DNA from: Gemmatimonadaceae bacterium
GTDB taxonomy: Bacteria > Gemmatimonadota > Gemmatimonadetes > Gemmatimonadales > Gemmatimonadaceae
Direction of reading: 5' to 3'
Length of the DNA: 64,000 nucleotides
Assembly: GCA_035633115.1 (NCBI GenBank)
Contig: DASQFN010000112.1
Coordinates: forward strand, 62,001 to 126,000
The notes beneath the pieces are model-generated. The model was given only the letters and a program-made list of their open reading frames with translations, was not told where the DNA came from and made no database searches. Shown piece after piece: positions 8,887 to 17,523 of the stretch. Both the position numbers and the translations under genes were made by a program. Each line of letters opens with the position of its first letter. The first letter of the stretch is position 1.

Positions 8887-10629
8887 CTAAGGCCAGTTGA
8901 AAATACTGGTAGGAATCGCCCGCTCCCGGTTCCGCGCAACGTCGCTTGGCTCTTTCCAGAACATGCGCGTGAAGTTGTAGGCGGTGAGACGCGCCTGCCA
9001 TTTGGCGCCGTGATCCTTGGGAATCGGGAAGGCGATGTCGAATCGCCATAACCGTTGCGATCCCGGTGGAACTGACGCAAGCAACCCAACACCTGCCGAC
9101 CACCTCACGGCGGCATTCGTGCCGAACGGCGCGTCACCCGCCCACAACTTCGCAGTGTGCACGAACGGCGCAATTCCGACCGAAGCGAACTGCTTCAGCC
9201 GACCCAGGACAATGCGGTCCTCGACCCGGGTGACGAGCCGGCGAGCGCCCGCCAGTGTGGAACGTCTGTACCCTGCCAGACCGCCGTCGCGATCGGCGAG
9301 CGAGAGCTGAAACGGAATTCGCTGGCGCCAGCCGGCGCTCCATTCGACGGCGGCAACAAGAGTATGACGTGCCGCACCAGGCTTGACAAAACCGACCGCT
9401 CTGCCGCTCGCAAGAATACCGTCCCATTCGTCCTCCGATTCCGGCTTCCTTCCCTCGGCCAGCACTTCCATTCCGGCAAACGCGCGCGGCGAGCCGAAGC
9501 CCATGTAGACATCGGTGGACACGAACATGTCATGCCCGCCGCCGCCCAATGCTTCGACCCCGCGCCCGACGAGCGTCCCGATCTCGGCACCTTTCCGAAT
9601 GTCCTGAAGTCCATCGAGTGACTCGAACCCGGCGACCTGTATGAACCGGACGTCGCGCAGACCGAAGAGAGCGTTGATCCGCGTCGTCCGATACGAAGAG
9701 TACCTGTTCGACAGTGGGGTGCCCTCCACAGGCACCAACTCGCGAGTCGCGACATCGAGCATTATTGGCGTGCTTCCGGGCAGCTCCTCCTCGTAGGACG
9801 CCGAGGCTCCAACAAGGGCGAGGCGGCCGGGAGGTCCGATTCGCACCACACCGCCTATGTCTCCGTAAGTCCGCTTGAACGGGAGATAGAAATACTGCCC
9901 GTCCAATCGCCGGAAGCGCGAATAGGAGTCGCGTGACCCCACGTTGGTGCGCCAGGACACCCGCTGCAGATCCGTCAGAAATGGATGACTCAATTCCACT
10001 CCCCAGTCTCCGCCGCGCTCGCGGCGTCCGAAGTCGGCGTGAAGCTGGTACGGCTTGCCCAGCACCTGATAGTCGACGAAATGAACGACCAACGCGTCTG
10101 GAAAATCGGAGTTGTACCGCCAGTCGGCGTCGAGACTGATGGCCTGTCCCATCAGATTTGCTTCTCCGAGCCTGATTTTACGGAAGTACGGCGACTTCCC
10201 GGATCCTCCACCGCCGAAAATAAGTGAGACTTCGTCGACGGTAACGACAGAGATGGCGACAGTGCCGTTCTCCTCCGGAAAGGCCAGCACGGAAGCGGCG
10301 GCCAGGTATGGCTGTGCGCGAAGGATGCGCTCGGACTCCGAGCGCCGGAGCTCGGTGCACGGTTCGCCGGGCTCGAGGGCAAGGAATCGTCGAATGATTT
10401 CGGACGACGTCGTGGCGTGAAGCGCAGTCACCTGTCGCGCGAGTCGCTGCTGAAGCTGGGAGCCCGTGATCTCGAACGGAGGGCGCGTGTGAATCTCGAT
10501 ACGGCTTATCGTCTGGCCCTTGCAGGCGACCGGCACCGGTTCCAGACTTTGACCGTTGACCGGGTACGGACGCGCAAGCGCCAGCGAAAACGCAACCAGA
10601 ACAATCGGAGTTCTCAACGTGTCATCCAC
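8887..10629 (-). CDS. BamA/D15-like outer-membrane protein with an N-terminal POTRA-like region
   Basis: About 580 residues. The chosen GTG at 10629 gives VDDTLRTPIVLVAFSLALA, a signal peptide; a TTG at 10617 would give an even tidier one. After the signal peptide, KGQTISRIEIHTRPPFEI and the following helix/strand pattern resemble one or two POTRA repeats. The remainder (about residues 160-580) alternates polar and aromatic strands and ends in YNFTRMFWKEPSDVARNRERAIPTSIFNWP, consistent with a transmembrane beta-barrel of the bacterial surface antigen family. It is shorter than housekeeping BamA (about 800), so it may be a specialised relative. Its start region overlaps that of the divergent amidotransferase gene. 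Confidence 0.7.
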   Translation of the reverse strand: MDDTLRTPIVLVAFSLALARPYPVNGQSLEPVPVACKGQTISRIEIHTRPPFEITGSQLQQRLARQVTALHATTSSEIIRRFLALEPGEPCTELRRSESERILRAQPYLAAASVLAFPEENGTVAISVVTVDEVSLIFGGGGSGKSPYFRKIRLGEANLMGQAISLDADWRYNSDFPDALVVHFVDYQVLGKPYQLHADFGRRERGGDWGVELSHPFLTDLQRVSWRTNVGSRDSYSRFRRLDGQYFYLPFKRTYGDIGGVVRIGPPGRLALVGASASYEEELPGSTPIMLDVATRELVPVEGTPLSNRYSSYRTTRINALFGLRDVRFIQVAGFESLDGLQDIRKGAEIGTLVGRGVEALGGGGHDMFVSTDVYMGFGSPRAFAGMEVLAEGRKPESEDEWDGILASGRAVGFVKPGAARHTLVAAVEWSAGWRQRIPFQLSLADRDGGLAGYRRSTLAGARRLVTRVEDRIVLGRLKQFASVGIAPFVHTAKLWAGDAPFGTNAAVRWSAGVGLLASVPPGSQRLWRFDIAFPIPKDHGAKWQARLTAYNFTRMFWKEPSDVARNRERAIPTSIFNWP

Positions 10630-11401
10630 TCTCACGCACAGGATTTCCGACTCCCGGCCCGATGATGCCACGCTGAGAGCGGCCCATACTGTAGCCGTCA
10701 CTGCGACGAGCGACACCCGACTCGGTGGTGCTCATCGTGTTCGACTCAATTCCGCGTACGTAACCGCGCTCGAGATAGCAGGGCTCATACCACTCGTAGT
10801 TCCACCTCTTTCATCACCAGCTGCGGCGCGCACAATAATCGCTGCGGTCGACGGCCTCGTCCTGACTGGAGGTGAGGACGTCGACCCCGCGCTTTACGGC
10901 CACGCTCCGCACGAGCACCTCGGCACGGTAAACCGCGTTCGCGATGAGACTGAAATAGCGCTTGTGCACGCGGCGCGCGAGATGCGAAAGCCCGTACTTG
11001 CAATCTGCCGGGGACCGCAGCTTCTCAACGTCGCCCTCGGAGGAACGCTCATACAGGATATTGCGTCCTGCGTGCCCGAGGCCCTGCCCCACAATTCCGG
11101 GGAGACTCGCGACGCGCGTGCGCACGAGGTGACGATCGAGCCAGGCTCACGGATCGCCGCGGCCGTCGGCGCGACGCAGATACGCGTGAACTCGCTGCAT
11201 CACCAGAGTATCCTCGAGCCCGCTGTGGGCTTGCGGGTAACCGCCCGGGCGCCGGATGGAATCATCGAGGGCGTCGAAAGTGAGGACGACGGCTGGTGGG
11301 CGATTGCCGTACAATGGCATCCGGAAGAGATGAACGACTCTCCCGAGCCGTGGGACCGCGGAATTTTCCGGGCGTTCGCGAACCGATTGGAAGAGGGTTG
11401 A
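10619..11401 (+). CDS. Class I glutamine amidotransferase-like hydrolase (peptidase C26, PuuD-like)
   Basis: Roughly 260 residues. The core starts TVAVTATSDTR and has LTGGEDVDPALYG, the nucleophile elbow AICRGPQLLNVALGGTLIQD with the catalytic cysteine, VNSLHHQSI, and WWAIAVQWHPEE with the catalytic His-Glu pair. This is the gamma-glutamyl-gamma-aminobutyrate hydrolase family, which cleaves gamma-glutamyl amides. The substrate here is unknown. The start is uncertain: GTG 10619 is used, a CTG nearer the core would also fit, and the longest open frame begins at 10556 inside the divergent gene. The stop overlaps the TTG of the next gene (TTGA), so it is coupled to the glycosyltransferases. Confidence 0.82.
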   Translation: MSSTLTHRISDSRPDDATLRAAHTVAVTATSDTRLGGAHRVRLNSAYVTALEIAGLIPLVVPPLSSPAAARTIIAAVDGLVLTGGEDVDPALYGHAPHEHLGTVNRVRDETEIALVHAAREMRKPVLAICRGPQLLNVALGGTLIQDIASCVPEALPHNSGETRDARAHEVTIEPGSRIAAAVGATQIRVNSLHHQSILEPAVGLRVTARAPDGIIEGVESEDDGWWAIAVQWHPEEMNDSPEPWDRGIFRAFANRLEEG

Positions 11402-12474
11402 AGCGGCTTCGAGTTCTTCACATTGACTCCGGTCGCAAGTGGCGCGGTGGTCAGCGACAAGTCTTGCTGCTCGCCTCGGGGTTGATGCGGCGAGGCCACG
11501 AGCCGCTGATCATCGCGCCGCCGGACTCTCCACTGCTGAGGCGCGCGGCGCTCGCGGGGCTCGAGGCAGAGCCGACCCCGATGCAGGCGGACCTGGATCT
11601 CCGTGCAGCGCGAAGCGTTCGAAAACGCGTTCGCGAATTCGACGCTGACATCGTTCACGCGCACGACGCGCGCTCGCATGCGATAGCTCGCGTGTCGTTG
11701 ATCGGACGCAAGGCGCCACCACTCGTGGTCACGCGGCGCGTCCCATTCGTTCCAAAAGCCGCGAGGCTCAAATACGGGAATCGTGTAACGCGTTTCGTCG
11801 CCGTCTCCAACGCCGTCAAAAACGCGATGATCGAAGGTGGAATCGAGCCGCATCGCATCATCGTTGTGCATTCCGGAGTCGAGAATCCTCCAGCGGCACT
11901 GGTCCCGCGACGCTGGCGGGAAGAGCTAGGCTGGCCCGGCAACACCGTCATCTGCGGAGTTGTCGGTGCGATGACAGCCGAGAAAGGGGTGACGAGTCTC
12001 GCGGCGATTGCCGCTCACCTCGAACCCGCTGCGCGCGAGCGCACGCGAATCCTTCTTCTGGGAGGAAATCGGGACGGTCGCGTCGAAATTGGCGGCGTGG
12101 CCGGCTTTTCCGCGGGATTTATCGAGGACATCATACCTGCCGTTGCGGGGATGGACGTGCTCTGGCATCCCTCGCGCGCAGAAGGACTCGGAACCGCCGT
12201 GATCGACTCGATGGCGGTGGGCGTACCGCCCGTCGCGTTCGCGGTCGGTGGAATTGCCGAGGTCATCGAACACGAGGTGAGCGGCCTGCTCGTCCCTCCC
12301 GGCGACCTTGCAGGCTTTACGCGTGCCGCGCAGCTGCTGATCGACGACGAGGCGGCTCGGGCGCAGCTGGCTGCGGCAGCTCGCCTTCGCGCAGGAATGT
12401 TCAGCGCCGAGACGATGACCCGGGAGACTGAAACGGTGTACTACCAGCTAGTTTTCGGTGGCGAGAACCTTTAG
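11398..12474 (+). CDS. Glycosyltransferase, GT4 family (GT-B fold)
   Basis: 358 residues from a TTG at 11398 that overlaps the upstream stop. The N-terminus KRLRVLHIDSGRKWRGGQRQ is the typical Rossmann start of GT4 enzymes with the GGxxR-like acceptor loop. VHAHDARSHAIA, VAVSNAVKNAMIEGGI, VVHSGVENP and the C-terminal donor motif PSRAEGLGTAVIDSMAVGVPPVAFAVGGIAEVI are diagnostic of a retaining glycosyltransferase using a nucleotide-sugar donor. A cytoplasmic, membrane-associated role in surface glycan assembly is likely given the adjacent GT2 gene, but the sugar and acceptor cannot be read from sequence. Confidence 0.88.
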   Translation: MKRLRVLHIDSGRKWRGGQRQVLLLASGLMRRGHEPLIIAPPDSPLLRRAALAGLEAEPTPMQADLDLRAARSVRKRVREFDADIVHAHDARSHAIARVSLIGRKAPPLVVTRRVPFVPKAARLKYGNRVTRFVAVSNAVKNAMIEGGIEPHRIIVVHSGVENPPAALVPRRWREELGWPGNTVICGVVGAMTAEKGVTSLAAIAAHLEPAARERTRILLLGGNRDGRVEIGGVAGFSAGFIEDIIPAVAGMDVLWHPSRAEGLGTAVIDSMAVGVPPVAFAVGGIAEVIEHEVSGLLVPPGDLAGFTRAAQLLIDDEAARAQLAAAARLRAGMFSAETMTRETETVYYQLVFGGENL

Positions 12475-12525
12475 TGCTCGTCTATCTTGCGGGCTCCCGC
12501 GAATTAGCCAAGTCATTGAGGCACA

Positions 12526-13347
12526 TTGCTCTACATCTGCATTCCTGCTTACAACGAAGGGCCTACAATCGGTGTTCTGCTGTGGCGTATTCGCAAGGTC
12601 TTCCAGGCATACTCGCGCGAGTATGAGATTGTCGTCTACGACGACGGAAGCACCGACGAGACGCCTGACCGGCTGCTACCATACGCCGAAATTGCGCCAC
12701 TGACCGTTCTCCACGGCGAGACACGCGAGGGTTACGCTCACGCGATCGACCGGCTGTGTCGCGAGGTCTCCAGGCGCACACGCTACCCGCGCCGGGACGC
12801 GATGATCCTGATGCAGGGAGACTTTACGGATCAGCCGGAGCATCTCCCTGAGCTGATAAAGAGATTCGAGGGCGGCGCAGACATCGTCATCTCAGAGCGC
12901 GAAGCCGCGAAGGCGCCGGCGAGCGTTCGTCGCCTGCTCACGCTGGCTCCGTGGACCTTGAAGTTCTTCGTCGACATTCAGGGTGTGGCCGATCCCTTCA
13001 ATGGATACCGCCTGTACCGGATCTCATTGCTGCGGGAGCTCATCAAATCGTTCGGTGAGAAACCCCTCGTTACGAGCGAGGGATGGGCGGCAAACGTCGA
13101 GCTGCTGATGAACACTGCTCCACTTGCCCGTCGGGTTGAGCGTGTCACACTCGCTCCACGCTACGACATTCGTGTGCGCGAAAGCAGGATCCGACCAGTC
13201 TCCGCAGGCATGGCACTTTACCGATTCGGCTGGGCTTCACGTGGGCGGAAGATCGTCGCGTCCACGCCCGCGCCTGCGGCAATCAAGACCGGCGGCGAAA
13301 CAGGAACGAAGGCGGAGCCTGCCGGGGCGCGCAGGACAAGCCCATGA
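12526..13347 (+). CDS. Glycosyltransferase, GT2 family (GT-A fold)
   Basis: 273 residues from TTG 12526 (LYICIPAYNEGPTIG). VVYDDGSTDETPDRLLPYA is the GT2 nucleotide-binding segment, MQGDFTDQPEHLPELI holds a DxD-like acidic motif, and DPFNGYRLYRISLLREL matches polyprenol-phosphate mannosyltransferase-like enzymes. There is no obvious multi-pass C-terminal membrane domain. It probably transfers a sugar from a nucleotide donor to a lipid or glycan acceptor. Its stop overlaps the ATG of the DUF3108 gene, which points to a shared envelope function. Confidence 0.87.
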   Translation: MLYICIPAYNEGPTIGVLLWRIRKVFQAYSREYEIVVYDDGSTDETPDRLLPYAEIAPLTVLHGETREGYAHAIDRLCREVSRRTRYPRRDAMILMQGDFTDQPEHLPELIKRFEGGADIVISEREAAKAPASVRRLLTLAPWTLKFFVDIQGVADPFNGYRLYRISLLRELIKSFGEKPLVTSEGWAANVELLMNTAPLARRVERVTLAPRYDIRVRESRIRPVSAGMALYRFGWASRGRKIVASTPAPAAIKTGGETGTKAEPAGARRTSP

Positions 13348-14165
13348 ATCAGTCGAGCGTAAGAATCCTCGGTGTCGTGGCCGGTTTGTCGGTCGCATCG
13401 CCGACTGTCGCCACGCAGCCGTCGCAGGTTCCCGCACCTCAGTCCGCTCAGGCTCGGCCTGCGAGCTCGGACCAGCGCGCAATGCGGGTCCCCTTTGGGC
13501 CCGGCGAGCGCCTCAACTTCGACGTCCGCCTCGGAACGCTCAAGGTCGGAAGCAGCGCGATGGAAGTACGCGGCATTGAGTCAGTCCGTGGCCGCGACAC
13601 CTGGCATACCGTATTCTGGGTCAAGGGAGGCACGTTCTTCTATCGCGTGAACGACATCTACGAGAGCTGGATCGACACGGAGAGCTTCCACTCTTTGCGT
13701 TTCGTGAAGATGCTCGAGGAGGGTACTACCGAGCGCGACCAGAAGTACGAGATCTATCCGGACCGCGGACTTTACGTCCACGAGCGGAACGACAAGCCGA
13801 CCCGCACGCTCCCTACGGTCAAGCAGCCGCTCGATGACGGGTCGTTTCTCTATTTCGTCAGAACGATCCCACTGACCGTTGGCCAGACTTACGATTTCAG
13901 TCGTTATTTCATTCCCGATAGAAATCCGGTGAGGATTCGCGTCCTGCGACGTGAGCGGATAACAGTGCCGGCAGGAAGCTTCAACGCGCTCGTCCTGCAG
14001 CCGGTGATCAAGACGAAGGGTATCTTTTCCGAGGAAGGACACGCAGAGGTATGGATAACTGACGACTCTGCGCGAATGATTGTGCAGATCAAGTCGAAGC
14101 TCGCGTTCGGATCACTCAATCTTTACCTAAGATCATACTCCCTGGCGACGGCTCAAGCGCCCTAG
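13344..14165 (+). CDS. Secreted DUF3108 domain protein
   Basis: 273 residues. The N-terminus VRILGVVAGLSVASPTVATQPS is a signal peptide followed by an Ala/Pro-rich linker. The body contains PFGPGERLNFDVRLGTLKVGSSAMEVRG, FYRVNDIYESWIDTESF, YEIYPDRGLYV, LDDGSFLYFVRTIPLTVGQTYDFSRYF and RERITVPAGSFNALVLQP, matching DUF3108, a beta-rich periplasmic family of unknown function found near envelope genes. Coupling by an ATGA overlap to two glycosyltransferases suggests a role in handling an envelope lipid or glycan; that is inference only. Confidence 0.8.
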   Translation: MNQSSVRILGVVAGLSVASPTVATQPSQVPAPQSAQARPASSDQRAMRVPFGPGERLNFDVRLGTLKVGSSAMEVRGIESVRGRDTWHTVFWVKGGTFFYRVNDIYESWIDTESFHSLRFVKMLEEGTTERDQKYEIYPDRGLYVHERNDKPTRTLPTVKQPLDDGSFLYFVRTIPLTVGQTYDFSRYFIPDRNPVRIRVLRRERITVPAGSFNALVLQPVIKTKGIFSEEGHAEVWITDDSARMIVQIKSKLAFGSLNLYLRSYSLATAQAP

Positions 14166-14263
14166 ACACCGAGCGCTCGACAGCTCCTGACGAGCTGCCG
14201 GCGGTATCGCGCTCGTCCGTTCCCGAAGCCGACCTGTCCGCCGTTCGCACGGTTCCGGTCGAG

Positions 14264-15175
14264 ATGCGACCGAACAAGGTCAGGACCGAAGAGTTCGCGC
14301 GGCCCCCCGGAAATGATCGGTCCTTCTCGGCATTCGTGGCGAGTCTTCCCGAGGTACTGGTGGCGGGCGACTTTCGCGCGGTCGTTGCCGCGATAGCCTC
14401 GGCTGCTCGCAAGCGGCGCGCGGTAGTCGTAATGCTTGGCGGGCACATCGTAAAGACCGGAGTAGCTCCTCTGCTCATCGACCTCATGGAGCGGCGCGTC
14501 ATCACGCACCTGGCGATGAACGGATCCGGCGCTATCCACGATTACGAGATCGCACGGTTCGGCGCTACGTCAGAGGATGTCGCGCGAGGCCTGGTCGATG
14601 GGACTTTCGGAATGGCGGAAGAGACAGGTCGCGGGATGAACGAAGCGTTCGTGGCTGGAATGGAGAACGGCTGGGGAATGGGTGAATCCGTTGCAAGGGC
14701 TCTCCAGCAGGTACAACTGGCTCATCCCGAGATGTCACTTCTTCTGGCGGCGGAGCGACTCGGTATTCCCTGCACCGTCCACGCCGCACTCGGCGCTGAG
14801 ATCATACACCAGCACCCCGCGGCGAATGGCGCCGCAATCGGGGACACGAGCCATCGCGATTTCAGACGGCTCGCCGCCTCTCTACCCGCCCTTCACGATG
14901 GCGGCGTTGTGCTCAACCTCGGCAGTGCGGTCATCATGCCGGAGGTTTTTCTGAAGGCGCTGACAATTGCGCGGAATCTGAATGCGTCGAAGCCTGTTGA
15001 TTTCACGACGTGCGACCTCGATATGATCCGACACTATCGCCCACGCGTGAACGTCGTAATACGGCCAACCAGCGCCGGTGGATCGGGGTACGAAATAACA
15101 GGGCACCATGAGATCATGGTGCCCCTGCTTGCCTGGGCGGTGGCGGACGAGCTCGACCGCCCCAACCCCGCCTAG
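14264..15175 (+). CDS. Conserved protein, possibly related to the deoxyhypusine-synthase fold
   Basis: 303 residues, soluble. Notable segments are VVVMLGGHIVKTGVAPLLIDLMERRVITHLAMNGSGAIHDYEIARFG, GTFGMAEETGRGMN, HAALGAEIIHQHPAANGAAIGDTSHRDF, VVLNLGSAVIMPEVFLKAL and DFTTCDLDMIRHYRPRVNVVIRPT. The Gly-rich NGSGAIHD and NLGSAVIMPE turns suggest a Rossmann-like, NAD-binding fold. I recall similar bacterial proteins annotated as deoxyhypusine-synthase-like or GSU2086-type, but I cannot identify the catalytic lysine of true deoxyhypusine synthase, so a function should not be assigned. ATG 14264 is the only conventional start in frame after the preceding stop. Confidence 0.55.
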   Translation: MRPNKVRTEEFARPPGNDRSFSAFVASLPEVLVAGDFRAVVAAIASAARKRRAVVVMLGGHIVKTGVAPLLIDLMERRVITHLAMNGSGAIHDYEIARFGATSEDVARGLVDGTFGMAEETGRGMNEAFVAGMENGWGMGESVARALQQVQLAHPEMSLLLAAERLGIPCTVHAALGAEIIHQHPAANGAAIGDTSHRDFRRLAASLPALHDGGVVLNLGSAVIMPEVFLKALTIARNLNASKPVDFTTCDLDMIRHYRPRVNVVIRPTSAGGSGYEITGHHEIMVPLLAWAVADELDRPNPA

Positions 15176-15225
15176 CCGCGAATCATTCTTGCCGGCGACT
15201 TGTCATCGCCCGCGCTGCCGGAATA

Positions 15226-15474
15226 TCAATACCTATCGATGCTCGTTCCCGACCACCGCTCTCGCAGACGGCGCGCAGTGTCCGGAGAGAATATGCGAAT
15301 CGCGAGGTAAGCGATTCCGCCGATTATCAGCGCCTTGATTGCGAAGCCGAGCAGCCAGAAAGTCACGCCGATCAGGGTGCCGAAAATGCTGAACACCAGG
15401 CCCAAAGCGAAAATGCCGAGCATCACCATCAGGCCAGTCATCAGTATTGTCTTGAGCATCGAGATCTTCTCCAT
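15226..15474 (-). CDS. Small membrane protein of unknown function
   Basis: 82 residues from ATG 15474 (MEKISMLKTILMTGLMVML). Two hydrophobic segments (LMTGLMVMLGIFALGLVFSIFG and VTFWLLGFAIKALIIGGIAYLAIRIF) are followed by a basic, soluble tail SPDTARRLRERWSGTSIDRY. It is probably a two-helix inner-membrane protein. An in-frame start at 15534 would add 20 polar residues and overlap thiO further. It lies divergent to thiO and convergent to the gene at 14264. I do not recognise a named family. Confidence 0.6.
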   Translation of the reverse strand: MEKISMLKTILMTGLMVMLGIFALGLVFSIFGTLIGVTFWLLGFAIKALIIGGIAYLAIRIFSPDTARRLRERWSGTSIDRY

Positions 15475-15521
15475 TGCGGGAATGTGTACACTACGATAAT
15501 GCTCGTGCCCCGGTTTCAGCC

Positions 15522-16595
15522 ATGAGCACCGCACGCGACGTGACGATTGCGGGAGCCGGAATCATCGGGCTCGCCACTGCCGCTGCGGCGGCGCAGCGCG
15601 GCCTGACGGTGTTGCTCATCGGTGATCAGCGCGCCGGCGAGGCTTCATCGGCTGCCGCGGGTATGCTCGCACCGTCGATTGAGCGCGCGGTCGCACCGGC
15701 GCACGACTTCGCCATTGCCGCGCGGGACCGTTATCCGGCCTACGTCGAGGAGCTGGCGGAGCTCACTGGCATCAGAGTCCCTCTGAATCGGCTTGGGATT
15801 CTCCAGGTCGCCCTGACGGAAGCAGGCGTCCGAGGTCTTCGCCGGGTGGCACTGCCCGGAAGCGAGTGGATCGAGCGCGGTCCTCTCGCTGAGCTCGAGC
15901 CGACGCTCGGACACGCGATTGGTGCGGTTCTGAATCCGGAGGATGGAGCCGTCGACAATGTGACACTACTGCGCGCGCTTGCCGCGCTCGTCGACGCTTC
16001 ACCGCTTGTTACCCGGCTCGAGGGCACGGTGCTGCAGGTAAAGCCCGACGGCGGGCGACCACGCGTCGAGGTAGCAGGAGGCGAATCGTTCGAATCTGCG
16101 TGGGTCGTGATCGCCGGAGGAGCGTGGTCAACGATGATCGGCGGACTTCCGCTGCTCGCATCGGTGCAGCCATCGCGGGGACAGCTCATTGCTTATGACG
16201 CGATTGGATTGCGTCACGCTGTCTATGGTCCGCGCGGCTATCTCGTCCCGCGCGTGAATCTCCAGACCATTGCCGGTACGACAATGGAAAGCGTTGGGTT
16301 CGACCCGAGCACAACGAATGAAGGATTGGAGCGAGTCCGATCTTCGTCGGAGGAAATCGCGCCGGCGCTCAGCATCACTCCTGTTCAGAGTGCGTGGGCG
16401 GGACTGCGCCCCGTGACGCCGGACCTTCTGCCGCTCCTGGGACCAGATCCGAACCACCCCAATATCATCTACGCCTGCGGCCACTCGCGGAACGGAATAC
16501 TTCTCGCTCCGCTGACCGCGGAAGTGGTTGCCACCATCATCGCGGGCGACCCGGTCCCCCACGACATCACTCAATTTCGCCCCGACCGCTTTTAG
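15522..16595 (+). CDS. thiO: FAD-dependent glycine oxidase (D-amino-acid oxidase family)
   Basis: 357 residues from ATG 15522 (MSTARDVTIAGAGIIGLATA). The FAD-binding GAGIIG motif is at residues 10-15, EASSAAAGMLAPSIE follows, and the C-terminal HSRNGILLAPLTAEVVA is the typical ThiO ending. ThiO oxidises glycine to iminoacetate, a precursor of the thiamine thiazole ring. It lies 19 bp upstream of lipA and heads a run that encodes pyruvate dehydrogenase, an enzyme that needs thiamine diphosphate. Another amine oxidase of the family cannot be excluded because no other thi gene is in the window. Confidence 0.82.
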   Translation: MSTARDVTIAGAGIIGLATAAAAAQRGLTVLLIGDQRAGEASSAAAGMLAPSIERAVAPAHDFAIAARDRYPAYVEELAELTGIRVPLNRLGILQVALTEAGVRGLRRVALPGSEWIERGPLAELEPTLGHAIGAVLNPEDGAVDNVTLLRALAALVDASPLVTRLEGTVLQVKPDGGRPRVEVAGGESFESAWVVIAGGAWSTMIGGLPLLASVQPSRGQLIAYDAIGLRHAVYGPRGYLVPRVNLQTIAGTTMESVGFDPSTTNEGLERVRSSSEEIAPALSITPVQSAWAGLRPVTPDLLPLLGPDPNHPNIIYACGHSRNGILLAPLTAEVVATIIAGDPVPHDITQFRPDRF

Positions 16596-16614
16596 CGTAG
16601 ATTCCCCTGAACCA

Positions 16615-17523
16615 ATGAGCGAAGCGCTATACCAGATAATGGGCCGCCATCGGGTGGAGCCCTTGCCGGAGCGCAAACCTTCGTGGCTCAAGGTCAAGGC
16701 ACCGGGCGGTCCCAACTACATACGGCTCAAGCATTTAATGCGTGAGCTCGACCTCCATTCGGTCTGCGAGGAGGCCCATTGCCCCAATGTCGGCGAATGT
16801 TGGGAGCATGGCACCGCCACATTCATGATTCTGGGCGACATCTGCACACGCAATTGCGCGTACTGTGCTGTTGCTCACGGGCGTCCACCCAAATACGACA
16901 TCGAAGAACCCGCACGAGTGGCGCAGGCAATCGCCGAGATGGAGCTTCAGCACGCCGTCATCACGTCTGTCGATCGCGATGACCTCCCCGATTTCGGCGC
17001 CTGGATTTTTGCGGAAACGATCAGGAAGATTCACGAGCTCGTGCCGGGCTGCTCCGTCGAGGTTCTCGTTCCTGATTTTCAGGGAAATGAAGCGAGTATC
17101 CGCGCGGTGCTCGATGCCGGTCCGGAGATCTACAATCACAACACGGAGACAGTCCCCCGCCTCTACAAGAAAGCGCGACCGGGCGGACGCTACCCGAGAG
17201 TGCTGGAGATTTTCCGTTTCGCGAAGCGCGTCGCTCCGGAAATACCGACGAAGACAGGGATGATTCTCGGCATGGGAGAGACATTCGAGGAAGTTGTCGC
17301 CGTAATGCGCGATCTGCGTGAGGTAGACGTGGATATCCTCACGCTTGGTCAGTATCTCCGCCCGTCCGACAAGCACATCGCCCTCGACCGCTACTACACG
17401 CCCGCCGAGTTCAGAGAGCTGTACGAAACGGGCATGGAGATGGGCTTCCGTCATGTCGAATCCGGCCCGCTCGTGCGCTCGAGCTACCACGCGTGGGAGC
17501 AGGTCCAGGCGGCCGGCGTATGA
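16615..17523 (+). CDS. lipA: Lipoyl synthase (radical SAM)
   Basis: 302 residues from ATG 16615. The auxiliary iron-sulfur cluster ligands are in CEEAHCPNVGEC (Cys51, Cys56, Cys62) and the radical SAM cluster in CTRNCAYC (Cys77, Cys81, Cys84). HGRPPKYDIEEPARVA, VLVPDFQGNEASI, YNHNTETVPRLYKKARPG, SGLM-like KTGMILGMGET and the C-terminal SGPLVRSSYHAWEQ are all family hallmarks. It inserts two sulfur atoms into protein-bound octanoyl groups to make lipoate. The stop overlaps the pdhA start (ATGA), so lipoate synthesis is coupled to its main client enzyme. Confidence 0.96.
   Translation: MSEALYQIMGRHRVEPLPERKPSWLKVKAPGGPNYIRLKHLMRELDLHSVCEEAHCPNVGECWEHGTATFMILGDICTRNCAYCAVAHGRPPKYDIEEPARVAQAIAEMELQHAVITSVDRDDLPDFGAWIFAETIRKIHELVPGCSVEVLVPDFQGNEASIRAVLDAGPEIYNHNTETVPRLYKKARPGGRYPRVLEIFRFAKRVAPEIPTKTGMILGMGETFEEVVAVMRDLREVDVDILTLGQYLRPSDKHIALDRYYTPAEFRELYETGMEMGFRHVESGPLVRSSYHAWEQVQAAGV

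Noticed and set aside
15101-15124. 11-bp perfect palindrome with a two-base centre resembling a terminator
   Set aside because: It lies inside the coding sequence of the gene at 14264-15175 (encoding GHHEIMVPL), about 50 bases before the stop, with no T-run. It is probably a codon coincidence.
15475-15521. Possible thiamine riboswitch before thiO
   Set aside because: The gap is under 50 bases and lacks the conserved riboswitch core sequences.
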